64,000 nt of DNA from Micropterix aruncella (lineage: Eukaryota > Arthropoda > Insecta > Lepidoptera > Micropterigidae), in the NCBI GenBank assembly GCA_944548615.1, contig OX155961.1, positions 29,618,770-29,682,769 of the forward strand. The letters run 5' to 3'. A program made the position numbers and the translations under genes. The stretch's first letter is position 1. Every line of letters starts with the position of its first letter. The notes below the pieces were generated by a model. The model did no database searches and was not told where the DNA came from. It was given only the letters and a program-made list of their open reading frames with translations. This document shows, piece after piece, positions 55,311 to 64,000 of the stretch.

Positions 55311-56449
55311 AATTTTATCGGTCTATGGCGCATCGGTTGTGCCACGCAATATAATGGTCGCAATGGCTTAATATAATGGTATGGAGATGCTAACGCTACG
55401 CGTTCACTTATGAGGCAGTCTAACCATCTGTTTCGAGTTCTTTATTGCATCCACTGTCTACTGATGAATTTTCAGCTTTTCCAAAACACTTTGAGGCTCC
55501 CTTCCGAGTTGACGCGACTAAAAATTTTGGTATTTTTGCAATGCCACGCGCCCGCGCGCTTTCGATATATACATAAAGATGTATAGGTATACCGCGGCGA
55601 TACGGGAATACGTCCCACTGTTGGCAGTGGCCAATTACGAATAACGATTTCGGCTTCGCGCGTCGTCAAATATAGTCGATTTGGCTTTTCCATTATAATA
55701 TAATAAATTATCAAATGAATAGTTTCTTATAAATTCAAAATTAGATTACAATAATAAAATAACTTAAGATCACTGTGTTATTTTTTTACATCACTCAAAA
55801 GTATCTTTAATAAACAGAAAAAAATAATGGTTGGCCATAACATTTCTGGAAATTACGTATTTTCAAACATTTTTTTCTTATAATTTTTGTATGGAAGTTC
55901 CAAAAACTGTCTTGGTGCTATGCAAATAGACCATACGCTGGTGTAAATAGTATTTTTTAATATTGGGAATCATCTCTAGGTTTTTCAAAAACTGAAAACA
56001 AATCTCGATCGTTTTTATTTTTTGGAAAACAGTAACAGAATAAAGATAGTTTACAATTAATATGGAAATAATTTACCAATTTCGTTTTGGCGAAATGATA
56101 GCTTTTAAGGACCGGGTTTTTAAAATCCGGCATAATTGTATTAAAAGTCTTTTTCGTTTTCTCACAACCAGGCCACAAAATTATGCTTCATATAGCTTTT
56201 GGTCGCCACGGCCGCCACGGCCTCTTATGGATACTACCTAATTTAATTTACAACTTTCCTTGTAAGTTAGCGCCAGGCGTCCCCAAATCTGGCCTGCTGA
56301 CTTTACGCCGGCATTTTATTGCCAAAATACTGTCTACCAGAGAGCCAGGTGTTGCGTAATCTGGCATGTGACAGCACCCTGGCATTCTATGGCCAAAATA
56401 CTGTCTGATCTGAAAGTATCAGCTTTTCCAAAAGTCTTGTACTTATTTG
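55311..56449. other. No gene confidently seen
   Basis: Mixed AT-rich sequence. Short frames on the minus strand have no motif. Confidence 0.35.
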
Positions 56450-56790
56450 TTGCTGGCTCCTCAACTACGAGCTCTCTCATCAAAAAATCCATTAGCTGTA
56501 AACGCGCGTGAACTCGCCGCGCGCGTCCGTGTTTTTGTTGCCGTGCCATAAACCCCCTTCGCGCGCCCCGCGCAGCCTTTAATTGGCGACGGGGACCCAT
56601 TAAAGGTATTACAAGGTCTCATACTCGGCGGCGCGGACGGGGATTCAATTCGCAGTTGCCTCACGTTTTACATGATAGCCGCTCGCTCTACTTCACCAGC
56701 GCTCGTAGTCCGAGAGCTCGCTGCATTCTTTCGCCGCTGCTCTCAGGCTCGTAGTTCGATTTCAGCGATTCAGGTTACGGACAGACTGAG
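56450..56790. promoter_or_regulatory. Candidate regulatory block, CpG-rich
   Basis: Repeat-free and CpG-rich (GTAAACGCGCGTG, CGCCGCGCGCGTCC, CGCGCCCCGCGC), with embedded AT cores (CCATAAACC, CTTTAATTGG, CCATTAAAGG). Such a mix is common in insect enhancers and promoters. No initiator or exon is apparent. Confidence 0.25.
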
Positions 56791-56807
56791 CCCACATACG
56801 CATTGTA

Positions 56808-57438
56808 CACTGAGAAAAATATAACAAGGATTTCATTGATAAGAATTTCAACAAGGATTACGCATATAAGGATTCGGATTGTGGTCCATACGTATGAATT
56901 AATATGACGCGTAACGGTGTTGGCGTGATGGTAGTTACCGTACCGCAATGTTAAAATATAATGTTATTTCATTACGTCGTAACTTTAGGATCTCGCTTCT
57001 AACATGACAGCATGTAGTGGTATACGTACGGTTATAGTCGGACACATGAATCATGTTGAAACTACACTATTCTGTTATAAAATCGGAGACGGTTGTTTGA
57101 CATTATAAATAGGATAAAACTATTTACCGCGTGAAGCGGTAAATTAGTTTTATCCTATCCATCCGCCGTTGTCCAGGGTAAAGGTCGGGTGGTACAGACT
57201 TCACGAGGTAAATTCGTTTACTTCACGAGGTAAAACAGTATACTATAAAATCATATTTATAGTATACTGTTATTTCCGTATTAATCGTAAGGAAAATGTT
57301 GATAGATACAATGGAGTAATGGAGTTTCAACGAAATTCCTCGTAATTCATCAAAATTACGGTTGAAACATCTTTATTCTGTATAAAACCATAATAACAAA
57401 ATGGTTATATAGGAACCAAACCAACATTTTTCTCACTG
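56808..57438 (+). mobile_element. MITE with CACTGAGAAAAAT ends, copy 3 (full)
   Basis: Left terminus CACTGAGAAAAATATAACAA; right terminus, read inward, CAGTGAGAAAAATGTTGG. TA flanks both sides (56806-56807, 57439-57440), as for Tc1/mariner-type elements. It is the best-preserved copy and is about 190 bp longer than copy 2 because of an internal insertion. Confidence 0.85.
57075..57270. repeat. Hairpin-bearing insertion inside the MITE
   Basis: Absent from the copy at 32150. It holds a strong hairpin (GGATAAAACTATTTACCGC at 57112-57130, loop GTGAA, mate at 57136-57155), then two copies of ACTTCACGAGGTAAA at about 57209 and 57230. CTATTCTGTTAT before and GTATACTGTTAT after may be the duplicated target. 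Confidence 0.6.
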
Positions 57439-57494
57439 TAAACGATGCAACGCTTCTAAGTTTGTGTGCACACTTGCCCCACGTATGCAACGTA

Positions 57495-60400
57495 TATATT
57501 ATTATTATTATTATTATTTATTCCGTAGCCGGCGATTGGGGAGGGGGTCGCCCTCGCAGCCAATACGCTGCTGTCGGTGCCGCTGGATCTCGTACTCCAT
57601 TCACGATTCGCTTCCATTCTTGACGATTTTTTGCCACGTCTCGAGCATCCCTAGCCGACAATCGTTGATTTTTAAGGTCGCCTTTGATGGTATTTAACCA
57701 GGTTTTCTTCGGTGCCGATCGCTGAATTCTCCATTCTGTCGGACGGTCTCGCCAAAGAAGTTTACGTGGCAAGCGATTGTCGTTCATTCGGCAAACATGG
57801 CCGAACCATCGTAGTCGACGTTTTTGTACTTCTTCTTCGATCGTTGTTACTAGATCGCATCTTTCTCTAATGGTCTCGTTTCGAATTCGGTCGCGGAGTG
57901 AGACACCGAGAATCTGCCTCAAGCATCGCATTTGGAAGACTTCGAACTTTTTGAGGTCCGATTGTAGTAACGTCCACGTTTCCGATCCATAAAGAAGAAT
58001 GGGAAGAACCAACGTTCGGTATAGTCGTACTTTGGTTTTGATGGTAATATTCATTCGCTTCCATATGCACCACTTGAGCGAGGCGAATGTTGCTGTTGCC
58101 TGACCGATCCGGCTATGGACATCGGCCGTCGAAGCCACTTTCTTTTCCGTAACCAACGATCCTAAATACTTGAATTGTGGGACCTGTTCGATTTGGGTTC
58201 CATCGAGGTAAACGCTGGCCTTCGAACCGTCCGTAGTGAGCACTTTGGTCTTATCCGCATTGATTTTCAATCCATATGATTGAGCAATTCCGGATATGTC
58301 GTATAAAATGTCCGTTGCTTCGGCATCAGTGTCGGCGAAAACGGCGCTATCATCAGCGAACATCAAATCGGTTATGAAGTTTGATTCGTCGTATCTAACT
58401 CCGCGTCGACCGTCGAATGCTCTCCGCATAATCGCGTCGATCACCACGTTAAAAAGTAGCGGCGATGCGACGTCTCCTTGTCGAACACCAGTTTGAATCG
58501 GGAATTCCTCGGACAAATCGTTTCGGATTCGAACGCTGCTGGTTAAGCCATCGTACGATGATTGGAGAAGTTTAATGATTTTTGGTGGCACGTGTTCTGT
58601 CTCCAAGGCACTCCATAAGCTGTTCCAATCGATGCAATCGAAGGCGGATTTAAAGTCTATGAAGACGACGATTGTTCGTTTGCCGCACCGTATTCTTTCT
58701 TCCATTAGCTGACGAAGAGCGAATATCTGATCAATGCATCCTCGATATGGTCTAAATCCTGCTTGCTCCTCTCGGCTCGTTTGTTCTCGATGTTTTTGTA
58801 GCCTCGACTGTATGATTTTTGTAAATACTTTGCCGACTATTGAAAGAAGGCTAATACCGCGATAATTCTTGCATTCTCTGCTATCGCCTTTCTTTAAAAT
58901 TGGCACAACTATGGCTTTCTTCCATGCCGACGGAATACGATCCGATTGCCAAATATGCGTTAGGAGAACATGTAGTTGTTGTAATAGAATGTCACCTCCG
59001 GCTTTGATCATCTCGGCGGTAACTTGATCTGGACCCGGCGCTTTATCATTTTTCAGCGATTTTATTGCCGTTTTCACTTCGTTTATTGTTGGTTCGTTAT
59101 CGGAAAACGGATTCGCCGGCTGATTGATAATCGGCGGTTGCGGTGCTGGACCTTGAGGCGGATCGTGATTGTGCAGCTGATTAAAGAATTCCCTCCACCG
59201 CTGCAGGCGCTCGTGGGGGGAGATCACGAAAGTTCCATCCGATTTCTTGATGTTGTCGTTCGTTGATGTTGTTTTCCCGCCTAACCGTCGGATTGTTTGG
59301 TATAGCGTCCGGTATTCGTGCCTCGATGCTGCTTCTTCCAATTCGGCTGCAACGTTATTCCAATGCGCTTCTCGTTCCGATTTCATTCTTTGTCGGACTT
59401 CTTTGTTCAATAATCGGTATTTTTCGAAATTGACGTGTTTCATCCGTTTTCGTTGGTCGACGAGGTCTAAACAGTCGTCCGAAATCCATTGCTGCGTCCG
59501 TCGACGGATGGGTGGGCACAGCTCCGTTGCACACTTCACAAGGGACTCCGATAATTGCATTTCTTCAAAGTCGATATCGTCTGATATTACGAGCGTTGCG
59601 AATTTGTTGGATAGCGCGATTTGAAATTTCTGTCCAATGGCTGGGTCCTGTAGACATGCCCAGTTTCTCTTGGTTGGTGGTGGCGCTTTTTTCTTCGCTC
59701 GTTGTAGTCGCATTTGTAATTTTGCTCGAACGAGATAGTGATCCGATCCGCAATCGGGTCCACGCATCGCCCGTACGTCTTTGACTGTTGATCGAAATCT
59801 CGAATTGATTAAAATGTAGTCCAACATTGCTGAATCTTTACCGGACGGATTTCGCCACGTTAGTTGATGTTTGCGGGGATGACGAAATATGCTGTTTCCG
59901 ACGATCATGTTGTTCGACAATGCGAATGATAACAGGCGTAGTCCATTGTCGTTAATTTCGCCGTGTCCAAATCTTCCCATCGTTTCTTCCCAACCCGTCC
60001 GATCTACACCCGTATGTGCATTAAAGTCGCCCGCTAGTATAATTAATTCGGTTCGGGGTATCGTATCCAGCGTGTGTTGAAGCTGGTAGTAGAATTCATC
60101 TTTGTTCGTATCCGGGCTCATCTCGGTTGGCGCGTAAACGGAAACGATATGGGTCTTGATTGTTCCATCGATGGTGATAACTGCTAAGCGCTCGGATATC
60201 GGTTGAAACGCAATAACGCTGCCGGCAGCTCGGCGATCGACCATGAAGCCGACCCCGGCCTCTCGTTTGTCGCCTCCGGAATAAAATAGCGTCATCGTCT
60301 CGTCGATTGTTGGCGGATCAATTGTCATTGTTCCCGATCCCGTGAGTCGTAATTCCGATAATGCGGCGATCGATATTTTGCATTTCGCTAATTCCATTGC

Positions 60401-60660
60401 TATGATTTCCTTTTGGCCGACGTGATGCCCCGTTCGCACATTCCATGCGGCGATTTGAATGTCCGATTTCGGTGTAAAATATTTGGGTTTTCGGCCAGTT
60501 GCCAACTTCTCACCAGCATCCCTGGTCCCCGGAGCTGGCGCAACGTATATATAGCTCCAGAAGCTGCTGTCACTTCTCAGAAGTTGTAGTTGTATTGTGT
60601 ACAATCGCTGTAGAATATGTTATCTGATTCTGAGAGCGAGTTTGGGAACGATTTACTCCG
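57495..60660 (-). mobile_element. RTE-clade non-LTR retrotransposon
   Basis: A single long minus-strand protein frame followed within about 20 bp by a (TAA)n-type tail (57497-57520 read on the minus strand), the compact 3' end typical of RTE elements. 5' of the frame there is only a short leader before unrelated repeat sequence at about 60706. No clear target duplication is visible. It is the youngest-looking LINE of the window. Confidence 0.85.
57518..60604 (-). CDS. RTE endonuclease-reverse transcriptase
   Basis: About 1028 codons without a stop. Residues about 48-295 form the AP-type endonuclease, which nicks target DNA: IAAWNVRT (Asn55), LSELRL (Glu84), AGDFNAHTG (Asp193, Asn195) and GSDHYLV (Asp288, His289). 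Residues about 505-800 form the reverse transcriptase: KAPGPDQVTAEMIK, YRGISLLSIVGKVF, QAGFRPYRGCIDQIF, FIDFKSAFDCIDW (Asp650), TGVRQGDVASPLLFN and FADDSAVFAD (Asp751-Asp752 region). The tail has the WFGHVCRM segment and a basic end. All catalytic motifs are present, so the protein may be functional. Oddity: the listed first codon is TTG at 60604, the frame is open to 60619, and no in-frame ATG occurs before residue 70, inside the endonuclease. Initiation must be non-AUG, depend on an upstream frame, or the true start has been lost. Confidence 0.92.
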   Translation of the reverse strand: MYTIQLQLLRSDSSFWSYIYVAPAPGTRDAGEKLATGRKPKYFTPKSDIQIAAWNVRTGHHVGQKEIIAMELAKCKISIAALSELRLTGSGTMTIDPPTIDETMTLFYSGGDKREAGVGFMVDRRAAGSVIAFQPISERLAVITIDGTIKTHIVSVYAPTEMSPDTNKDEFYYQLQHTLDTIPRTELIILAGDFNAHTGVDRTGWEETMGRFGHGEINDNGLRLLSFALSNNMIVGNSIFRHPRKHQLTWRNPSGKDSAMLDYILINSRFRSTVKDVRAMRGPDCGSDHYLVRAKLQMRLQRAKKKAPPPTKRNWACLQDPAIGQKFQIALSNKFATLVISDDIDFEEMQLSESLVKCATELCPPIRRRTQQWISDDCLDLVDQRKRMKHVNFEKYRLLNKEVRQRMKSEREAHWNNVAAELEEAASRHEYRTLYQTIRRLGGKTTSTNDNIKKSDGTFVISPHERLQRWREFFNQLHNHDPPQGPAPQPPIINQPANPFSDNEPTINEVKTAIKSLKNDKAPGPDQVTAEMIKAGGDILLQQLHVLLTHIWQSDRIPSAWKKAIVVPILKKGDSRECKNYRGISLLSIVGKVFTKIIQSRLQKHREQTSREEQAGFRPYRGCIDQIFALRQLMEERIRCGKRTIVVFIDFKSAFDCIDWNSLWSALETEHVPPKIIKLLQSSYDGLTSSVRIRNDLSEEFPIQTGVRQGDVASPLLFNVVIDAIMRRAFDGRRGVRYDESNFITDLMFADDSAVFADTDAEATDILYDISGIAQSYGLKINADKTKVLTTDGSKASVYLDGTQIEQVPQFKYLGSLVTEKKVASTADVHSRIGQATATFASLKWCIWKRMNITIKTKVRLYRTLVLPILLYGSETWTLLQSDLKKFEVFQMRCLRQILGVSLRDRIRNETIRERCDLVTTIEEEVQKRRLRWFGHVCRMNDNRLPRKLLWRDRPTEWRIQRSAPKKTWLNTIKGDLKNQRLSARDARDVAKNRQEWKRIVNGVRDPAAPTAAYWLRGRPPPQSPATE

Positions 60661-60705
60661 TTTGTTATTTTTAACTAAGTATGCGCTCACCACAAAAACC
60701 AAAAA

Positions 60706-60920
60706 GAAACGGTTGTGTCACCCTAAAGCTTCCCCGGCAAGTAGCCAACAACTGATTTCACCTGAATTATAATTTCATAAATAAAATTGACGAGCCTCTC
60801 TCGGTCGGTCAACGAACCCGTTTGGGTTCCGTTATACAACCGCCTCTGGCAGTGCGGTTCATTTCTCGGCGATCCTCGGACAGCTCGGCGTTAATATTTT
60901 ATTAATACTTGTATTTGAGA
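60706..60920 (+). repeat. Interspersed repeat (GCTCAATCGGATT family), copy 5 (head only)
   Basis: CGGTTGTGTCACCCTAAAGC, GCAAGTAGCCAA, then the conserved head with TTTCATAAATAAAATTGACG. It stops before the middle of the unit. The first 40 bp extend the family further upstream and match, in inverse, 50505-50545 inside the Helitron. Confidence 0.65.
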
Positions 60921-60929
60921 TATTTTTAT

Positions 60930-61810
60930 TTTTATGTTATAATTATTACGGAAACTTACAGCTATTACAGGAGAAATATCTGAATTTTATTTATAGACTA
61001 CAGTGCCAGTTAAAAGTTTCCACAAAATATACAGTCGCCTAGGAATGGGATAGGAGGAAGTGGAGGGGAATTAAAGTTATAAATTTTGTTATAATAATAT
61101 TTTATTTTATTATTTTATTATTAGGGAAATTTTATGGTTTATTTTAATATTGAAGAAAGAAAAGAAAGAAGAAAAGAAAAAATATAATATAATTATTTCA
61201 CTCGTCCTTGAATATTGCCTTTCAGAAGACCCGGAATAAGAGTCTTGAGCGCAGTCGCAGTTGTATTAAACCGGTCAATTTCGCTTAGCTTGGTATTGCA
61301 GAAATGAGATACTCGATAAATGTAATTATTTTGGGCGTAGTTTGTGCTTACTTGAGGTAGATGAAATAAGTTGAATTGGCGGGAAGGCCGTGGGGGTACA
61401 TGGAAATTTATAAGCTGAAGCAATTCAGAACAGTCGATAAAGCCATTTAATATCTTGTATAGGAATACCTATTACATCTGAACTAACTCCTTTCATTCCT
61501 GATGGTATAAGCCCGTGATAGTCACCAGCTTCGTTATAATCTGAAAAAGTTACCTACATAAGACCGATAATTTAAGTTTTTTAAGAACATGTTTTGAATG
61601 CGATCGATCCTATTGATGTGAATATTGTAACAAGGAGACCAAATTTGCGAAGCGTATTCGAGGTGGCTGCGGACATAAGCATAAAATAAAATTATAAGGG
61701 ACCTATTATGATTAAACTGCTTGGCTAGTCTGAGAATAAAGCCCAGCATACTGTATGCTTTTACAACCTTACAGTTTGATTTCCGCCTAACAAAGCATCT
61801 GTGTACCAAA
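60930..61810 (-). pseudogene. Jockey/CR1-group LINE, RT C-terminal region and 3' UTR
   Basis: Minus strand 61810-61534 reads KVVKAYSMLGFILRLAKQFN then LIILFYAYVRSHLEYASQIW and IDRIQNMFLKNL, the region just after the RT catalytic core (A-x-x-x-L-G-F, Y-x-x-x-V-R-S-x-L-E-Y-A-S). A second block, 61423-61193, reads LINFHVPPRPSRQFNLFHLP and NNYIYRVSHFCN, the usual next motif. A frameshift and stops separate the two blocks. The AT-rich region down to 60930, with GGAAACTTACAG, is its 3' UTR. Dead. Confidence 0.8.
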
Positions 61811-62251
61811 GTCGCTAATATTTCTAAGATAATATATAACTAGTGCGCCCTGGTGGACCGATTTCAACCACAATCCTAAAAAACCGTCTCAAAGTTTGAC
61901 GCAACATTAAATGAAACCTTGAATTCAAACACAATACACGTCATTGCCTATCAAATAGGATAGAAACACCACGATGCACCTGCAGTTAGCTCTCTGACTA
62001 GCATATTAGTAAGCGACTCGCTGCTGCAATCGTCTTGCAAAGCGAGAACGCTATAACTTCCAGCGTGATGTAAATGGCGCGTTTTATTTACCAGATAGGT
62101 ATAGGTACCAAGTAGCAGCGTGAGTAGCTAAACGAGGACCGTGTTTATGGAGATGTCTCCAAACCTGATAAGTATCTGCATATGTAAGTGTATGCATACA
62201 GTAGGGAGGGCTCTGCAATCGGAACCCCCCGCTATATAGGCCGCGACAAAT
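61811..62251. other. No gene seen; repeat scrap
   Basis: 61830-61870 is a small piece of the GCTCAATCGGATT family (AACTAGTGCGCCCTGGTGGA). The rest has no recognisable content. Confidence 0.4.
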
Positions 62252-62427
62252 TTCTCGGTCCCTCGCTCACATGCTCAGTTTACACGTATTGCATTTATTG
62301 AAAACCATGATGCACTGGAACCAATAAGGGATTACGGATTTCTGTCCCTTTATGGTTTCAGCGCATTGGTGTTTAATAAATGCAACGTGTGATCTGAGCA
62401 TGTTTGTGAGCGAGGGACAGATCGGGT
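62252..62427. mobile_element. Palindromic MITE, about 176 bp
   Basis: Left arm CTCGGTCCCTCGCTCACATG, ATTGCATTTATTGAAAACCA; right arm is the inverse, ending GTGAGCGAGGGACAGATCG. It is the intact version of the split copy at 8505-8850 and the scrap at 490-530. Confidence 0.8.
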
Positions 62428-62639
62428 GCAGGCTGTAGCTTTGCAAACGTAGGGGAAGGGGGCCCAAAGCGGGCACCTTAAAAGAAAGGTAATATATTTT
62501 TTGTTAGCAATGACCTACTGCAACCTATTTTTTAGCTTGAGAAGCTTGATTTGAAGCTTTTGAATAAGGTTTGGTAACATTTATCAAAACGTTAAAAACA
62601 AAAATATATTAGACAAATTACCAAACTCCCACGAATGAC

Positions 62640-62975
62640 CGCTTTCTTTATTCCACCATAACTTCTAAACTCTTAAACCGATTTAGAAGTGTGTGATATT
62701 GTTAGAATTGTTATATCATCCCGAGTGTCGTAGCCGTCATAGGGTACCTTAATTGTTCAAATATCAAGTAAGTGGTTGCCTAAATGTCCAAATGTCAATA
62801 AATTAACATAAGTATATCATGTTTAGTATCAAATAAAAGGTCTGATTTAGTATAATTCGTAGAAATACATGTATCTATATAGATAAATACTTAAACTACA
62901 AATATTTATTTAAAAAACCGTAATAAAAATAAATATAAATAGGTTCACTTTCTGTAACGGCAGTCGTTTTTTTAT
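62640..62975 (+). repeat. Interspersed repeat (CCATAACTTCTAAACG family), copy 3
   Basis: CTTTATTCCACCATAACTTC to CTGTAACGGCAGTCG, collinear with 6019-6325. It includes a TTAACATAAGTATATCATGT segment shared with copy 2 but missing from copy 1. Confidence 0.75.
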
Positions 62976-63049
62976 TCTTTTTAATATATTTACCTATTTC
63001 TTTAGCTCTTAAATTATTTACAATTACCTAAATAAAACGAGAGAGCGCT

Positions 63050-63370
63050 CTGAGAATTACGTTAAATATTAACACCCTTATACCACCGCTCCGTAAAGAT
63101 AGTTTTACTGTGTCAGTTCTGCGATCGAACGTTTAGTGTCCGCCCGCTCGCCGGTTTATACGCACGTGGAATCTGCACCTGACGCTTCTTTAACGCTAGA
63201 TTTTTATTGGTCGAACCCTACAGCAGTGACGTCAGCTATATCTTTGCGGGTCTGCCCAATTCAGATATTTTTATCAGGTAGTATGTCGCCTTAATGCGTT
63301 CACTATCCGCGCTCGTCGCCGACTATTCCTTTCAATCAGCTCAACCTCCTTCTCGAAGGAAAGGACAACC
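63050..63370 (+). promoter_or_regulatory. Promoter-like stretch
   Basis: Repeat-free, CpG-moderate. It contains GTGTCAGTTCTGCGATCG (initiator-like TCAGTT with A at 63115), TTATTGGTCG (inverted CCAAT) and a TGACGTCAGC box near 63226. No exon or open frame follows within the window. Orientation is uncertain. Confidence 0.3.
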
Positions 63371-64000
63371 ATTTTTTTTAAAATAAAATTGTTCATAGCC
63401 ATGTAAATAAATCGTGTTGAATAAATACCCTAATAATTTTCAATTCCTTTTTTTTCTTACATTTTATTACATTTCAATTCCTCACATTTTTATTATCTTA
63501 TGAAATCATTGATTTCTATATCGTAAAGTAAAAATTTCGGCATTCAAAATTTAAATGTAAATTTGTTCTATAATTAGAAAATTTATCTAAAAAGCAATTT
63601 TCGCAGGTTAATATTCGAAAAACTCCTGCACTGAAGAGGAGGAGTTTTTCAACGAGTTGAAAATATTTAAATCCCATCGTATAACATTAACATTCAATAT
63701 ATTGTTTGTTTGCTTCCTCAATATGACAAATAAGTACCGATGACTGACCGCATATCTAATTATTTTCTATCATGATGAGCGTAATTTTGGCATCGACTCT
63801 GATCGATGGCCGAGCCTCTATTGGACAGCCTCGTCTCGATTAATCGATTGATCAATTGACTATCGAATCGACAAATTTGTTATAGTCAGCTGATCAGATA
63901 TTGTAAAAAGTTAAGGCAATATTTCGATGCAGCTTACAAAAAAAATGCCTTTTCCTGTAATATATAGACCTCTTAGAAGCCGTTTTATCTTATTTTTAAT
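63371..64000. other. AT-rich spacer, no gene seen
   Basis: AACTCCTGCACTGAAGAGGA...AGGAGTTTTTC near 63619-63650 is a small inverted repeat. Nothing else is recognisable. Confidence 0.4.

Overview
The window looks like insect nuclear DNA, most likely from a moth or butterfly. This is judged from its AT-rich, intron- and transposon-dominated texture, Helitrons with typical lepidopteran ends, tRNA-derived SINEs, a mauritiana-type mariner, and many LINE 3' fragments. The species cannot be named from this sequence. There are no bacterial-style operons, rRNA genes, CRISPR arrays or convincing free-standing tRNA genes. Almost every long open frame is a mobile-element protein or a fluke of simple repeats.

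Host-gene content is sparse. The best host exon is a 220-bp internal exon on the minus strand (31610-31829). It has a good acceptor and a good GTAAGT donor, and encodes a short N-terminus with an alanine run, in phase 0. A CpG-rich, promoter-like island near 40.7-41.25 kb, with an arthropod-type initiator on the same strand, could be its first exon. That would make much of the window the first intron of a minus-strand gene; this is inference. Several GC-richer stretches without repeat matches (22.8, 34.7, 48.3, 56.5 and 63.1 kb) could be regulatory.

Layout. 0-3.3 kb: an inverted pair of a 669-bp repeat family, an RTE-type LINE remnant, and an internally deleted PIF/Harbinger element that keeps the starts of its two convergent genes. 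5-19 kb: SINE, MITEs, a 691-bp foldback element, minisatellites and LINE C-terminal scraps. 19.7-25.5 kb: an inverted pair of an unclassified repeat, a dead Mos1-like mariner, SINEs, and a LINE nested in a SINE. 25.9-28.7 kb: a large inverted repeat, a short Helitron, an unrecognised exon-like open frame, and tandem duplications carrying TGACGTCA boxes. 33-34.4 kb: a minisatellite element with another repeat nested in it, flanked by a perfect 13-bp target duplication. 35.2-36 kb: an RNase H-bearing LINE 3' end. 37.5 kb: a Harbinger-type MITE. 38.9-40 kb: two SINEs. 44.8 kb: a 46-bp palindrome with an 8-bp target duplication. 45.7-51.7 kb: two Helitrons with decayed Rep/helicase, a 376-bp TA tract, and an 850-bp GTCGAAAAA-type minisatellite inside the larger Helitron. 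53-57.4 kb: repeats and a 631-bp MITE with a hairpin insertion. 57.5-60.6 kb: an RTE-clade LINE with an uninterrupted endonuclease/reverse transcriptase frame, the only element here with an intact long protein. 60.7-64 kb: LINE and MITE remnants and a promoter-like stretch.

The proteins do not form a pathway. What links them is transposition: the intact RTE protein could supply target-primed reverse transcription, while the short elements (SINEs, MITEs, palindromes) depend on enzymes encoded elsewhere. No convincing new multi-gene system was found. The most unusual items are the tiny palindrome insertion, the two-gene Harbinger deletion derivative, the minisatellite-bearing Helitron, and the 669-bp retroposed family.
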